Assembly (NCBI RefSeq): GCF_013870515.1 | Contig: NZ_JACBXA010000028.1 | Coordinates: 1 to 41,799, forward strand | Length of the DNA stretch: 41,799 nucleotides | Origin: Streptomyces albidus (ex Kaewkla and Franco 2022) | GTDB lineage: Bacteria > Actinomycetota > Actinomycetes > Streptomycetales > Streptomycetaceae | Direction of reading: 5' to 3' | Shown here: one piece after another, positions 33,520-41,590 of the stretch | Numbering within the stretch: the first letter of the stretch is position 1 | Layout: each line of letters begins with the position of its first letter | Notes under the pieces: model-generated | Databases searched by the model: none | The model's input: only the letters and a program-made list of their open reading frames with translations | What the model was told of the DNA's origin: nothing | Position numbers and translations under genes: made by a program

Positions 33520-34492
33520 CGTCCGTCGTGGTGAAGAAACACTGACTACTGACGAGGTTCTCGACTCCAAGCTCGCCGCAGTGCATCGGAGCATGGGTGC
33601 CGCGGTGCATTGCCGCCTGAGCGGGAGCGACGGGCCCCCCGAACTACGCGATCCGGACCTGGCCCTCACTCGGGCATTAACCTCTGCATTCCGTCAGATC
33701 GGGCTGGCGACCGTTGCTCGCCTCCAACCGGTGGCTGATACGGAGAGCACAAAGCCAGCCTCCACGCGCTACTCCAGGCCGCCACAGGAACACGAGCTCC
33801 TCTCGCATCTGCCAGCTACGCGACTCAAGTACCGCTGTGCGGCTCTGGAAGCGGCCCGAACCGTCGAGCCGCAGGAGTTGCGGCGCACGGCGGGGGAAGC
33901 AGTCTCATGCGCCCAGCAGCTGAGTTTTCTCCTGTCAGAGGGAGAACGGTGCACCGAAGTACACGGCGCTCTGCGGAAGTTGGGGCGTCGTCTGGAAGAG
34001 ATGATCCGACTCCCCCTGCCGTCCCGGCAACGCGCCGCTCTCGCGGGCCCTGACTACCTCGAAGCTGTCAGGGCACATCTCGCCGCACCGGCTGCACGCA
34101 TCGTGTCGGCAGCGCGCAGCATCCGCCGCCTCATGGAGCCGGAACTCCTCTCCTGCCTAGAACAGGACGACGAAGACTCGATGCCGCAAGCATGGTTGGG
34201 AGCGGCAGAGGTCGCACAAGACATCGCAGATGACCTGGCTCGACTCGCCACAGAGGCAGAGCAGTTGGCACAAGTCGCAGCGACGGTGGAACAGGCCAGC
34301 AATGACTTCTGTGGCGCGGATCTACGCAATGCCAGGTTGCACGGGGTGCCGCTGGACGGGGTGTTGTGGGATCTGGGAACCGAATGGCCCGAGGATTGGG
34401 AGCGGCACATCCGTGAAAGCTCTGTCCCCACGGATGGCATGTACGGGGTCCTTGTGATTGAGCACCCAACCGCCATACGAAGTGAAGCGTGA
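33512..34492 (+). CDS. Protein of unknown function coupled to the sigma factor
   Basis: A 326-residue soluble, mostly helical protein without signal peptide or membrane segment. The middle (about 95-280) is rich in Ala, Leu, Arg and Glu and likely helical-bundle or coiled coil. The C-terminus (about 275-320) starts with two pentapeptide-like units (FCGADLRNARLHGVPL) and continues GVLWDLGTEWPEDWERHIRE, a motif I recall at the ends of other Streptomyces proteins. The ATG at 33512 overlaps the sigma-factor stop by eight bases, so they are co-translated; a role as sigma-factor partner is an inference. Third-position A/T is more common than in flanking genes. Confidence 0.6.
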   Translation: MTDVRRGEETLTTDEVLDSKLAAVHRSMGAAVHCRLSGSDGPPELRDPDLALTRALTSAFRQIGLATVARLQPVADTESTKPASTRYSRPPQEHELLSHLPATRLKYRCAALEAARTVEPQELRRTAGEAVSCAQQLSFLLSEGERCTEVHGALRKLGRRLEEMIRLPLPSRQRAALAGPDYLEAVRAHLAAPAARIVSAARSIRRLMEPELLSCLEQDDEDSMPQAWLGAAEVAQDIADDLARLATEAEQLAQVAATVEQASNDFCGADLRNARLHGVPLDGVLWDLGTEWPEDWERHIRESSVPTDGMYGVLVIEHPTAIRSEA

Positions 34493-34544
34493 ACACCTCC
34501 CCCCAAACCGAGGGCAGCTCACACCAGTTGCGAACACTGCCCCC

Positions 34545-34563
34545 ACAGCCTTGGTGAGGCTGT
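34545..34563 (+). terminator. Short hairpin after the sigma-factor module
   Basis: ACAGCCT (34545-34551) and AGGCTGT (34557-34563) form a perfect 7-base-pair stem with a 5-base loop, 52 bases after the last stop codon of the module. It runs directly into a degenerate copy of the repeat described at 34625. Confidence 0.4.
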
Positions 34564-34564
34564 C

Positions 34565-34593
34565 CTCCGACCTCTGCAGGGCAGGGAGTTGAG
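34565..34593 (+). repeat. Degenerate copy of the 50-base intergenic repeat
   Basis: The core CTCCGACCTCTGCAGGGCAG and the following GGAGTTGAG resemble the central and right parts of the repeat at 34625-34674, in the same orientation, 60 bases away. The left arm is not preserved. Confidence 0.5.
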
Positions 34594-34624
34594 GAACGGT
34601 CGATGGAAGGGGCCGCCGAACAAC

Positions 34625-34674
34625 GCGCCAACTCCCCCGACCTCCGCAGAGGACAGGGGAGTTGACGAGCCGCG
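34625..34674 (+). repeat. 50-base intergenic repeat, left copy
   Basis: This copy starts GCGCCAACTCCCCCGACCTC and ends GAGTTGACGAGCCGCG. Its arms CAACTCCCC and GGGGAGTTG form a 9-base stem, with an inner CCTC/GAGG stem. It agrees at 44 of 50 positions with the copy at 36630-36679, same orientation, about 2.0 kb away. Here it lies between convergent genes and could act as a terminator. Confidence 0.8.
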
Positions 34675-34719
34675 ACGTGATCCCGTCCGCCTCGAAGGCG
34701 CCCGGGGACGGACGTTGGA

Positions 34720-36093
34720 TCAGAGGTAGCTGAACAGCGGCGGAAAGACCAGGGCCACGATCCAGGCCCACACGGCGTAGACCGGGAGATAGCCGGTCTG
34801 CCAGCGCTCGAGTGCCGCGAACGGTGTGCGCCTGCGGACGAACCCCAGGACCAGCCACGCCGACCAGGCGAGGTTGGCCAGCAGGATGACGTTCTCTCCC
34901 AGCGCCGCGGCCTTGTTGGGTGTGGTGCCGTACTCGGTGATGCGCCCGGTGATCTCGAACAGCACCAGCACATCGATGACGAGCGCGCTGACGACGAGGA
35001 CGAGCTGCAGCCTGTCGAAGATGTTGGGCGAGGCGAGCGGATCGCGGGCCGAGAGCGAGTAGAGCAGCAGCCCCAGCACCACGGCCAGCAGCAGGTCGAA
35101 CAGGATCAGCGCTTCCCGCTCGATGTCGAGTCCGGCGCCCGTCCAGCCGAAGGCGACGAGGAAGGCCAGCAACACCAGGGCGAACAGCGGGGTGAACAGC
35201 CGCGCCAGCACCGGGGCCATGTTCTCGACCACGCTCTGCTTGGCTTCCACGAGCCACCCGGCCACCACGACCGCGGCCACGCCGCCACAGGGAAGGAGCC
35301 ATTGCGCCATGGCGTCCTCCGGGACGATCCCGATGGCCTTGAAGGTCCCGAAGACGAAGGCCGTCAGCACACCGCCACCGGCAGCCATGAGCGCGAGGTA
35401 GACGAACCATTCACCGGTGAAGCGAATGAAGTCCATGCGCCGGCGTGACGAGCGCACATCGTCGGCCACGTAGGCCAGACCGACCACGAACCAGAGTGCG
35501 ATGGGGAGATGGATGCCAGTCGTGACCGCCGACTGGGACTCCTCCCCGATCGGATAGGCGTTGGCCGCCACGGCACCGAGGGCGAACAACGCCAGCATCA
35601 CCCCGATCAGTCCTCGTGCTGCCTGACGGCGCCAGGCCAGGAAGGCCGCCAGCCAGGGAAACGCGAACAGACTGATGTTGAGTCCGTAGAACGCACCGTC
35701 GTGTTCGAAGCTCAGCCCGAAGAGTGCCGGCACCTTGACGGATATCGCCGCCCCGGCCGCACAGATGACCATGGCGAACAGGTCACGCCGCGACCGGGTG
35801 CCCTCCACCGCGCCCTCGGTCTCGCCGGTGAGCACGAGTTGCTTCCACAGCCGCTCGGAGTGTTCCCGGGCGAACTCGCGGGACAAGTCGTCCAGGCCGC
35901 CCATGCGTTTGACCGCGACCAGGAACGCCTCGTCGGCGCGCAGGCCCACGGAGGTCAACTCCTCGACGGAACCCCGGAGATGGTCTTCGAGCTCTTCGGT
36001 GTCGGACTTCCGTAGCTCCGGACGCCGCTCCACGTACTGACGCCACTGGGCGAACTGGGCCTCCAGCCCGTCCTGATCGTCTTGCGGTGTCAT
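34720..36093 (-). CDS. Membrane protein with N-terminal permease-prefix domain, PadR partner
   Basis: A 457-residue protein. The soluble N-terminus (about 1-90: VERRPELRKSDTEELEDHLR, then LRADEAFLVAVKRMG) is the 'permease prefix domain 1', a helical domain often fused to transport or sensor membrane proteins encoded next to PadR regulators. Ten or so hydrophobic segments follow in the rest, with no ABC-permease signature. The start codon overlaps the padR stop (ATGA). The substrate or role is unknown; the pairing suggests that the PadR protein controls its level in response to an envelope or drug signal. Confidence 0.75.
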   Translation of the reverse strand: MTPQDDQDGLEAQFAQWRQYVERRPELRKSDTEELEDHLRGSVEELTSVGLRADEAFLVAVKRMGGLDDLSREFAREHSERLWKQLVLTGETEGAVEGTRSRRDLFAMVICAAGAAISVKVPALFGLSFEHDGAFYGLNISLFAFPWLAAFLAWRRQAARGLIGVMLALFALGAVAANAYPIGEESQSAVTTGIHLPIALWFVVGLAYVADDVRSSRRRMDFIRFTGEWFVYLALMAAGGGVLTAFVFGTFKAIGIVPEDAMAQWLLPCGGVAAVVVAGWLVEAKQSVVENMAPVLARLFTPLFALVLLAFLVAFGWTGAGLDIEREALILFDLLLAVVLGLLLYSLSARDPLASPNIFDRLQLVLVVSALVIDVLVLFEITGRITEYGTTPNKAAALGENVILLANLAWSAWLVLGFVRRRTPFAALERWQTGYLPVYAVWAWIVALVFPPLFSYL

Positions 36094-36461
36094 GCCCGGC
36101 CCTCCAGTGGTATCGCCGGCAACGTCCACTCGCCGGAGTCGAGCCAGACCTTTTTGAGCGCGTCCACGACCGTGTTCCACTGGCGGCGCTGCTCGGCAAG
36201 CTCAGCGAGACCACTTTCGGTGATGCGGTAGTACTTACGCCGTCGCTCCCCGGTGACCGACTGCCAGCTCGACTCCACGTGTCCGAGCCGCTCGAGCCGG
36301 TGCAGCAACGGATAGAGCAGCCCCTCGGTCCAGTCCAGCTCTCCGCCGGACAGATCGTTGATCCGCCTGAGGATGGCGTAGCCGTAGCTCTCCCCCTCGG
36401 ACAGGATCCCCAGCACCATCGGCGTCGCCGAGGCGGCCACAAGATCCTTGGTGACCCTCAC
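36090..36461 (-). CDS. PadR family transcriptional regulator
   Basis: A 123-residue winged-helix repressor. The family opening MVLGILSEGESYGYAILRRI (about residues 15-34), the wing region WTEGLLYPLLHRLERLGHVE and RRKYYRITESG are clear. The short C-terminal helix places it in the small PadR (s1-like) group. GTG at 36461 with GGGAGG four or five bases upstream. It is translationally coupled to the membrane protein that follows. The inverted repeat at 36479-36514 overlaps its promoter and is the likely autoregulatory operator. Confidence 0.92.
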   Translation of the reverse strand: MRVTKDLVAASATPMVLGILSEGESYGYAILRRINDLSGGELDWTEGLLYPLLHRLERLGHVESSWQSVTGERRRKYYRITESGLAELAEQRRQWNTVVDALKKVWLDSGEWTLPAIPLEGRA

Positions 36462-36478
36462 GAGACCTCCCTGCCTCC

Positions 36479-36527
36479 ATACCTAGAACCACAAGGCATA
36501 GTAGTCCTAGGTATTTCAGCGGCACAA
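36479..36527 (-). promoter_or_regulatory. padR promoter with operator
   Basis: On the minus strand, TTGTGC (36527-36522) and TACTAT (36503-36498) are 18 bases apart. Perfect 8-base arms ATACCTAG (36479-36486) and CTAGGTAT (36507-36514) bracket the -10 and the start region, one arm inside the spacer and the other just downstream. This layout suits repression by PadR of its own operon. Confidence 0.65.
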
Positions 36528-36629
36528 GGAACCGATCGCGCCCCCACTCAGCGGGCCCGCACACGTCCAACCAGCCCGCGAACGGCATGAGTCGACGTGA
36601 ACGCTCCTCCAAATGCGAGCACCCGGAAC

Positions 36630-36679
36630 GCGCCGACTCTCCCGACCTCCGTAGAGGCCAAGGGAGTTGGCGAGCCGCG
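36630..36679 (+). repeat. 50-base intergenic repeat, right copy
   Basis: This copy starts GCGCCGACTCTCCCGACCTC and ends GAGTTGGCGAGCCGCG; it differs from the left copy (34625-34674) at six positions. It lies between the divergent padR and HEAT-like genes, where a terminator would have no purpose. The two copies bracket the padR cassette as direct repeats. A looser relative is the hairpin at 37711-37748. Confidence 0.8.
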
Positions 36680-36752
36680 CCATGCGGCCGTGCCGCGTTC
36701 GGTTGCCGGGTCCCGGTCGTGCTCCGCAGGGCGGGCCCTAGCATGCTCGGTC

Positions 36753-37577
36753 ATGGCGATGTTCGTGCACCTGACGTCTGCGGCGAACACGGAGCGCATC
36801 CGGCGGGCCGGGATCCGTGCCGCGAGTCACGGCCAGGGCGGTGCTCGGGGGGTGTACTGCTTTCCGGTGCTGCCGTCGTACACCCTCACTCACCAATGGC
36901 TGCGCGAGCTGGCCCGATTCGGCAGCAAGGGAGGGCTGGCAGCCGTCCATCTGCGACTGGACGACGACCAGCAGGTGCTCGTCGGTCGCTACGCCGACCA
37001 GCCGCAGGGCAGTCAGACCGCCACCCGTGCAGCCGAGGCGGTGCGACGGATAGCGACCTTGGAGGACCCGCGTGGCTGGGAGGTCTTTGTACCCCGGGCG
37101 ATCCGGCCGCGTGAAGTGCATCGAATCCGCAGCGCGCCCCAGGGGGGCGGCTGGCGGTACTTCCCGAATGCACATGGCCGGCGCCCCTGCACCTGCTTCG
37201 GCTGTCAGGTGCGAGGGGGCTACGGTGCGCGGCGCCTGCGCGAACGACTGCCCGATGCGGCTGACGGTCCACCGCCACCGGCCAGAGTTCTGCTCGCCAG
37301 GGTCGAGGCAGCCGGCGATCCCGGGGACCCGGGGGAGCTGCGCGAGGCGCTGTACTGGTTCGGCATGCGTCGGCGCGGGCCGCTCGCCCAGCTGTCCCGC
37401 CTCGCCTCCCACCCTGACCCCAAGGTACGGGCCGGGCTGGCCTGGGCCGTCGCCCGTTGGTCGACCCCTGGGGTCACCGACCTGTTGGACGGCCTCGCGG
37501 ACGACCCGCACCCCCATGTACGAGGCATCGTCGTGGCAGCCCGTGCCGAGCGAGATGCCGTCCAGGCCGCCCCGTGA
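36753..37577 (+). CDS. Possible ADP-ribosyltransferase-like protein with HEAT-like C-terminus
   Basis: A 274-residue protein that I cannot assign firmly. The N-terminal half opens FVHLTSAANTERIRRAGIRA and has GVYCFPVLPSYTLTHQWLRE; the pattern 'His-Leu-Thr, then Ile-Arg-x-x-Gly, then Gly-Val-Tyr' resembles DarT/Tpt1-type ADP-ribosyltransferase folds. The middle has three cysteines (PCTCFGCQVRGGYG), a possible metal site. The last 75 residues contain two HEAT-like units (LASHPDPKVRAGLAWAVARW and LADDPHPHVRGIVVAA). A TAGCAT -10 box lies eight bases before the ATG at 36753, so the mRNA has little or no leader. A second ATG at 36759 is possible. Confidence 0.6.
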   Translation: MAMFVHLTSAANTERIRRAGIRAASHGQGGARGVYCFPVLPSYTLTHQWLRELARFGSKGGLAAVHLRLDDDQQVLVGRYADQPQGSQTATRAAEAVRRIATLEDPRGWEVFVPRAIRPREVHRIRSAPQGGGWRYFPNAHGRRPCTCFGCQVRGGYGARRLRERLPDAADGPPPPARVLLARVEAAGDPGDPGELREALYWFGMRRRGPLAQLSRLASHPDPKVRAGLAWAVARWSTPGVTDLLDGLADDPHPHVRGIVVAARAERDAVQAAP

Positions 37578-37710
37578 TGCTGCGTCGGCGTGCCCTACGG
37601 CCTCTTCGTGCCCGTACAGCAGTACCTCGCCGAACACACACAGTCGCGGCGGAAAAGCTGCAAGTGCGCAGGTGCCCAACCCGCGCGCACGGTCAGGGAC
37701 CCCGGAAACG

Positions 37711-37748
37711 CCGACTCCCCTGAACTCGACAAGGGTTCAGGGGAGTTG
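37711..37748. terminator. Terminator of the symporter gene, related to the 50-base repeat
   Basis: A 12-base-pair perfect stem (37714-37725, ACTCCCCTGAAC, with 37735-37746), extended by two more pairs, closes on a 9-base loop. It lies 18 bases after the end of the leftward symporter gene. Flanking bases CGCCGACTCCCC and GGGGAGTTGACG match the arms of the repeats at 34625 and 36630. Confidence 0.8.
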
Positions 37749-37766
37749 ACGCTCAGCAGAGCCGCG

Positions 37767-39131
37767 CTACGCAGCCGTCGCTACCTGCTCCCGCTCGGTC
37801 TCGAAGGTGTCCAGGTCCATGCTGCGCGCCCCCGCGTACTTGTCGCGGTCCAGGATGTTCTCCCGCGCCGACACCAGCACCGGGATGACCGCCTGACCGG
37901 CGACGTTCGTCGCCGTCCTCATCATGTCCAGGATCGGGTCGATCGCCAGCAGCAGGCCGACGCCCGCGAGCGGCAGGCCCAGCGTGGAGAGGGTGAGCGT
38001 CAGCATGACCGTCGCGCCCGTCAGTCCCGCCGTAGCCGCCGACCCGATGACGGAGACGAAGACGATCAGCAGGTACTCCCTCAGGCCGAGTTCGATGCCG
38101 TAGAACTCACCGATGAAGATCGCCGCGATGGCCGGGTAGATGGAGGCACAGCCGTCCATCTTGGTCGTCGATCCGAAGGGCACCGCGAAGGACGCGTACT
38201 CGCGGGGGACGCCCAGGCGTTCCGTGACCTTCTGCGTGACGGGCATGGTGCCGACGGACGAACGTGAGACGAAGGCCAGCTGGATCGCCGGCCAGGCGCC
38301 GCGGAAGAACTGCAGCGGGTTGACCTTGGCGACGGTGGCCAGCAGCAGCGGGTAGACGCCGAAGAGGACCAGGGCGCAGCCGATGTAGACGTCGGCCGTG
38401 AACGTCGCGTACTTGCCGATCAGATCCCAGCCGTAGTCCTTGATCGCGGTACCGATGAGGCCGATGGTGCCGATCGGGGCGAGCCGGATGATCCACCACA
38501 GGGCCTTCTGCAGCAGCGCGAGGACGGCCTCCCCGAAGGTGAGCAGCGGCGCGGCCTTCTCACCGAGCTTGAGCGCGGCGACTCCGACGACGACCGCCAT
38601 GAAGACGATCTGCAGGACCTGGAGTTCGGTGAACGGCGTGATGATGTCCGTCGGGACGATGCCGGTGAGGAAGTCCAGCCAGGACCCGGCCTCCTCCGGC
38701 TTCGCCGCGTCCTTGGCGGACAGGCCCGTGCCGGAACCGGGGTGCGTGAGCAGCCCGATCACGAGTCCGATGGCCACCGCGATAAGGGAGGTGGCCATGA
38801 ACCACAGCAGCGTCCGCGTCGCGAGCCGGGCAGCGTTGTGCACGTTGCGCAGGTTCGTGATCGAGATCATGATCGCGAAGAAGACGAGCGGGGCGACGGC
38901 GAGCTTCAGCAGCTGGACGAAGATCTCGCCGGTCTTGGTGAGGGCCGTACCGAGCCAGGCGACGTCGCCGCTGCGGGTGATCCACCCCAGCGCGACGCCG
39001 AGGAGGAGGCCCAGCAGGATCTGCGCCCAGAACGGGACCTTGGGTATTCGCCCCGGCCCGGAAGACGGGGGCGCGGAGCCGGCTGAGGATTCGGTGGCGG
39101 AATCAGGGGAGGGGTCAGAAGGCAGGGACAC
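37767..39131 (-). CDS. Dicarboxylate/amino acid:cation symporter (DAACS family)
   Basis: A 454-residue secondary transporter of the GltP/DctA type that takes up glutamate, aspartate or C4-dicarboxylates with H+ or Na+. The re-entrant-loop signature appears as AFVSRSSVGTMPVTQ (about 282-296), followed by the conserved SFAVPFGSTTKMDGCASIY and, near the end, ILDMMRTATNVAGQA. The eight membrane helices and two hairpin loops expected of the family fit. The N-terminus carries a Ser/Pro-rich extension of about 35 residues. GTG at 39131 with GGGAG seven bases upstream is preferred over a frame extending to 39227. TATN in the last motif rather than RTxxNV variants does not distinguish the substrate. 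Confidence 0.9.
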   Translation of the reverse strand: MSLPSDPSPDSATESSAGSAPPSSGPGRIPKVPFWAQILLGLLLGVALGWITRSGDVAWLGTALTKTGEIFVQLLKLAVAPLVFFAIMISITNLRNVHNAARLATRTLLWFMATSLIAVAIGLVIGLLTHPGSGTGLSAKDAAKPEEAGSWLDFLTGIVPTDIITPFTELQVLQIVFMAVVVGVAALKLGEKAAPLLTFGEAVLALLQKALWWIIRLAPIGTIGLIGTAIKDYGWDLIGKYATFTADVYIGCALVLFGVYPLLLATVAKVNPLQFFRGAWPAIQLAFVSRSSVGTMPVTQKVTERLGVPREYASFAVPFGSTTKMDGCASIYPAIAAIFIGEFYGIELGLREYLLIVFVSVIGSAATAGLTGATVMLTLTLSTLGLPLAGVGLLLAIDPILDMMRTATNVAGQAVIPVLVSARENILDRDKYAGARSMDLDTFETEREQVATAA

Positions 39132-39293
39132 GGTCGGACTCCCGCTCGGCAGTGGGTCTTCGGCATCCGAACAGGCATCCCGTCCGGAATCGGCAGATCC
39201 CAGAACGCCGCCCCGGGCCGTGGCCATTCCCCTCAGTGCACGACGCCGGGTGTGATGCGCCTTACAGGGCTGCCGACCCGAGAGGACGGCCCC

Positions 39294-39584
39294 CTACGCG
39301 TGGCTGTCTTCCTGGCCCTGATTCGCCGCGAGCCGGTCCTTGGCCCTGTCCACACCGTCGACGATCTGCGCCGACATCGCGTCCCGCTGCTTGCGCAGCA
39401 GTACGAAGCTGAGCGGGGCCGAGATCACGAGCGCCAGGAGCACGACCCAGAGGGGGTTGGACTTGCCGATGCCCTCGGGGATGACCCCGGTGTAGGCGAG
39501 CACTGCGACCAGGACGAGGCAGCCGACGAAGACGCCGGCCCGCATGGCGGTGTAACGGAGCGTTGCGTGCGACTTGCTGATCAC
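39294..39584 (-). CDS. DUF4229 family small membrane protein
   Basis: A 96-residue protein with two membrane helices (about residues 12-32 and 43-62) and a charged C-terminus (QRDAMSAQIVDGVDRAKDRL). The opening SHATLRYTAMRAGVF and the LWVVLLALVISAPLSFVLLRKQRDAM segment match DUF4229, a family seen almost only in actinobacteria; its function is unknown. It is often found near futalosine menaquinone genes, as is the case in this neighbourhood. GTG at 39584 with GGAGAA six bases upstream; longer in-frame starts are not supported. Confidence 0.82.
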   Translation of the reverse strand: MISKSHATLRYTAMRAGVFVGCLVLVAVLAYTGVIPEGIGKSNPLWVVLLALVISAPLSFVLLRKQRDAMSAQIVDGVDRAKDRLAANQGQEDSHA

Positions 39585-39744
39585 GGGATCTTCTCCGGAC
39601 TTCTTCTTCGTCGGTACGGCGCCGCGGACGGCTCGTAATCCAGTCAAACACAGCGCCGGGAGCGATCTTCCCTGCCCCTTGGGCGGCCATCGCACGCCGA
39701 GGCGACCCGCGACGGGAAACGCGAGGCCGGGAGGTGGAGCGCCC

Positions 39745-40269
39745 TCAGGCGAGCGCGAGCCAGAAGATGACGTCGTCGCGCAGATCGCCCTCGGCGACCT
39801 CGATCGCGCCCGGCAGACGGCCCACCTCGCGGTACCCGCAGCCGAGGTAGAACCGCTCCAGGCCGAGACCTCCACGGCAGGTGAGCTTCAGCGCGGTGAT
39901 GCCCTCCATGCCCCGCGCCTCCTTCTCGACCTCCGACATCAGGTCGCGCCCGTATCCCTTGCCCTGGAGCGCGGGCTGGACCATCACCGTGTAGACGGAG
40001 CACCAGTGGCGCTTGAGCCGGTGTGTGTTGAAGCTGAGAAAGGCGGCGGCGACGATCTCCCCCTGCTCGTCCCGGCCGATCATCATCCGTGTGCGGCCGT
40101 CGTCGACGGCCGCGAGGTGGCTCAGCAGGTCGTGACGCACGTCTTCCACGGTCACGGGAGGTACGAAGCCGACCGCGCCGCTCGCGTTGGTGACGTCCCT
40201 CCACAACACGCAGAGGCCGTCGCTCAGTTCATGCGTGATCGACGGATCCATCTCGAAGGTCAGCGGCAT
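39745..40269 (-). CDS. GNAT family N-acetyltransferase
   Basis: A 174-residue acetyl-CoA-dependent acetyltransferase. The acetyl-CoA motif VQPALQGKGYGRDLMSEVE (about residues 107-125) is intact, as is LGLERFYLGCGYREVG near the C-terminus. Substrate unknown. The ATG at 40269 is chosen because AAGG lies eight bases upstream and the family fold begins soon after; upstream in-frame residues are low quality. Unlike the GNAT gene at 31803, this copy is undamaged. Confidence 0.9.
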   Translation of the reverse strand: MPLTFEMDPSITHELSDGLCVLWRDVTNASGAVGFVPPVTVEDVRHDLLSHLAAVDDGRTRMMIGRDEQGEIVAAAFLSFNTHRLKRHWCSVYTVMVQPALQGKGYGRDLMSEVEKEARGMEGITALKLTCRGGLGLERFYLGCGYREVGRLPGAIEVAEGDLRDDVIFWLALA

Positions 40270-40448
40270 ACCGCCGACCTTAACCCAGGCAGACCGTTCG
40301 ACTGTTTCCGATGCTCTGTTCGGCTCCAATGGGACGACCGGGTGTCGGCTAGTCAGTGAAAAGGGAAAGATGACCGGCGTGCCACTCGGGTTTCCCTCAG
40401 CGCCTTTGTAAAGGTCACTTTGTTTCGTGACGGGAGGCGGAGTCATCC

Positions 40449-41534
40449 ATGGTGAACAAGAAGAAGACCGCTGTGCGCGGTCTGTGGTGCGCGGTCATGT
40501 GCACGGCGACGGTGTCGTTGTCCACGCCCGCAACTCACGCATCCGGACCGCCGGCAGGGCAAGCGCTCAAAGAGCGCTACCACGCCGTGCAGCACGGCGG
40601 TGTCGCCCGGGCGGCGAATTCGTCCATCACCTGCCGCAAGGTGATCGGAAACGCAGTTCCCTGTGCCTCGGCGCAGAAGGGTGAGGCGGGCACGAACGGC
40701 GACTACGAGATGTTCTACTCGGACGTCGACCGCGACCCCAACACCTACAACTCCACCAGGGCGACACTGCGGATGCCCAAGGGCGCGAGGGTGAGCTACG
40801 CCCGTCTGTACTGGGGCGGCAACACCCGCGTCGGAGAGGTCAAGCCGGCCAAGGACAACGGCCGCGTCCTGATCGCCGAGCCCGGCGGCAGCTACCGCGC
40901 GGTGCTCGCCGACACGGTCCGCAAGCACCGGCGCAGCGACGGCGCGGACGCCTATCAGGCCTCCGCGAACGTGACGAAGCTCGTCAGGAGCAGCGGTCCC
41001 GGCCGGTACACCGTGGCCCAGCTGAACGTGGCGATGGGTCACTCCAAGGCCGGCGCCTGGGGCGGCTGGACGCTGGTGGTGGCGTACGAGGACAGCAAGT
41101 CGCCTCTCCGCAACCTCGGCGTCTGGGACGGCTTCGTGCCCTCGGGAACGGCCTCCAAGGGAATCCCAGTCGCGACGCGGGAGATGAATTTCTCCCCGAA
41201 CGCCAAGGGCAACGTCGGCGTCGTCGGATATGACGGGGACCGCGGTTCGGCGAAGGAATCCTTCACCCTTGCCGCCAACAAGCGCGCCGGTACGCCGCTT
41301 TCGAATTCGGCGAACCCGGCAGGCGACACGTTCAATTCGACGATCACCGATCGCGGACGGCAGGAATCAGGGCGTGTTCCCGCTCACGTGAACACGCTCG
41401 GATACGACTCCGACATCTTCGACGCGGCGCAGGCTCTGCGTCCCGGCGGAAACCGTCTCCTCTTCCGCTTCGCGTCCGGCGACGACGACTACCTGCTCGG
41501 CGCGCTCTTCGCGCAGGTCGACGCCCGACGCTGA
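40449..41534 (+). CDS. Secreted DUF3344-like protein
   Basis: A 361-residue exported protein. The signal peptide is NKKKTAVRGLWCAVMCTATV onward with cleavage near THA-SG (about residue 31). The mature part is predicted to be beta-rich (GARVSYARLYWGGNT, then GGWTLVVAYEDSKSPLRNLGVWDGF) and the C-terminus LGYDSDIFDAAQALRPGGNR ends like DUF3344 proteins of Streptomyces. No enzymatic motif is visible; a cell-surface or matrix role is a guess. An inverted repeat, GTCAC and GTGAC eight bases apart, lies 20-40 bases before the ATG. GGAGG and a second GGAG precede the start. Confidence 0.75.
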   Translation: MVNKKKTAVRGLWCAVMCTATVSLSTPATHASGPPAGQALKERYHAVQHGGVARAANSSITCRKVIGNAVPCASAQKGEAGTNGDYEMFYSDVDRDPNTYNSTRATLRMPKGARVSYARLYWGGNTRVGEVKPAKDNGRVLIAEPGGSYRAVLADTVRKHRRSDGADAYQASANVTKLVRSSGPGRYTVAQLNVAMGHSKAGAWGGWTLVVAYEDSKSPLRNLGVWDGFVPSGTASKGIPVATREMNFSPNAKGNVGVVGYDGDRGSAKESFTLAANKRAGTPLSNSANPAGDTFNSTITDRGRQESGRVPAHVNTLGYDSDIFDAAQALRPGGNRLLFRFASGDDDYLLGALFAQVDARR

Positions 41535-41590
41535 ATTCTCCCTCCCCCGCCAGAATTTTGTCCGGTAGTGACGTTCGAGGAGACGTTCGG

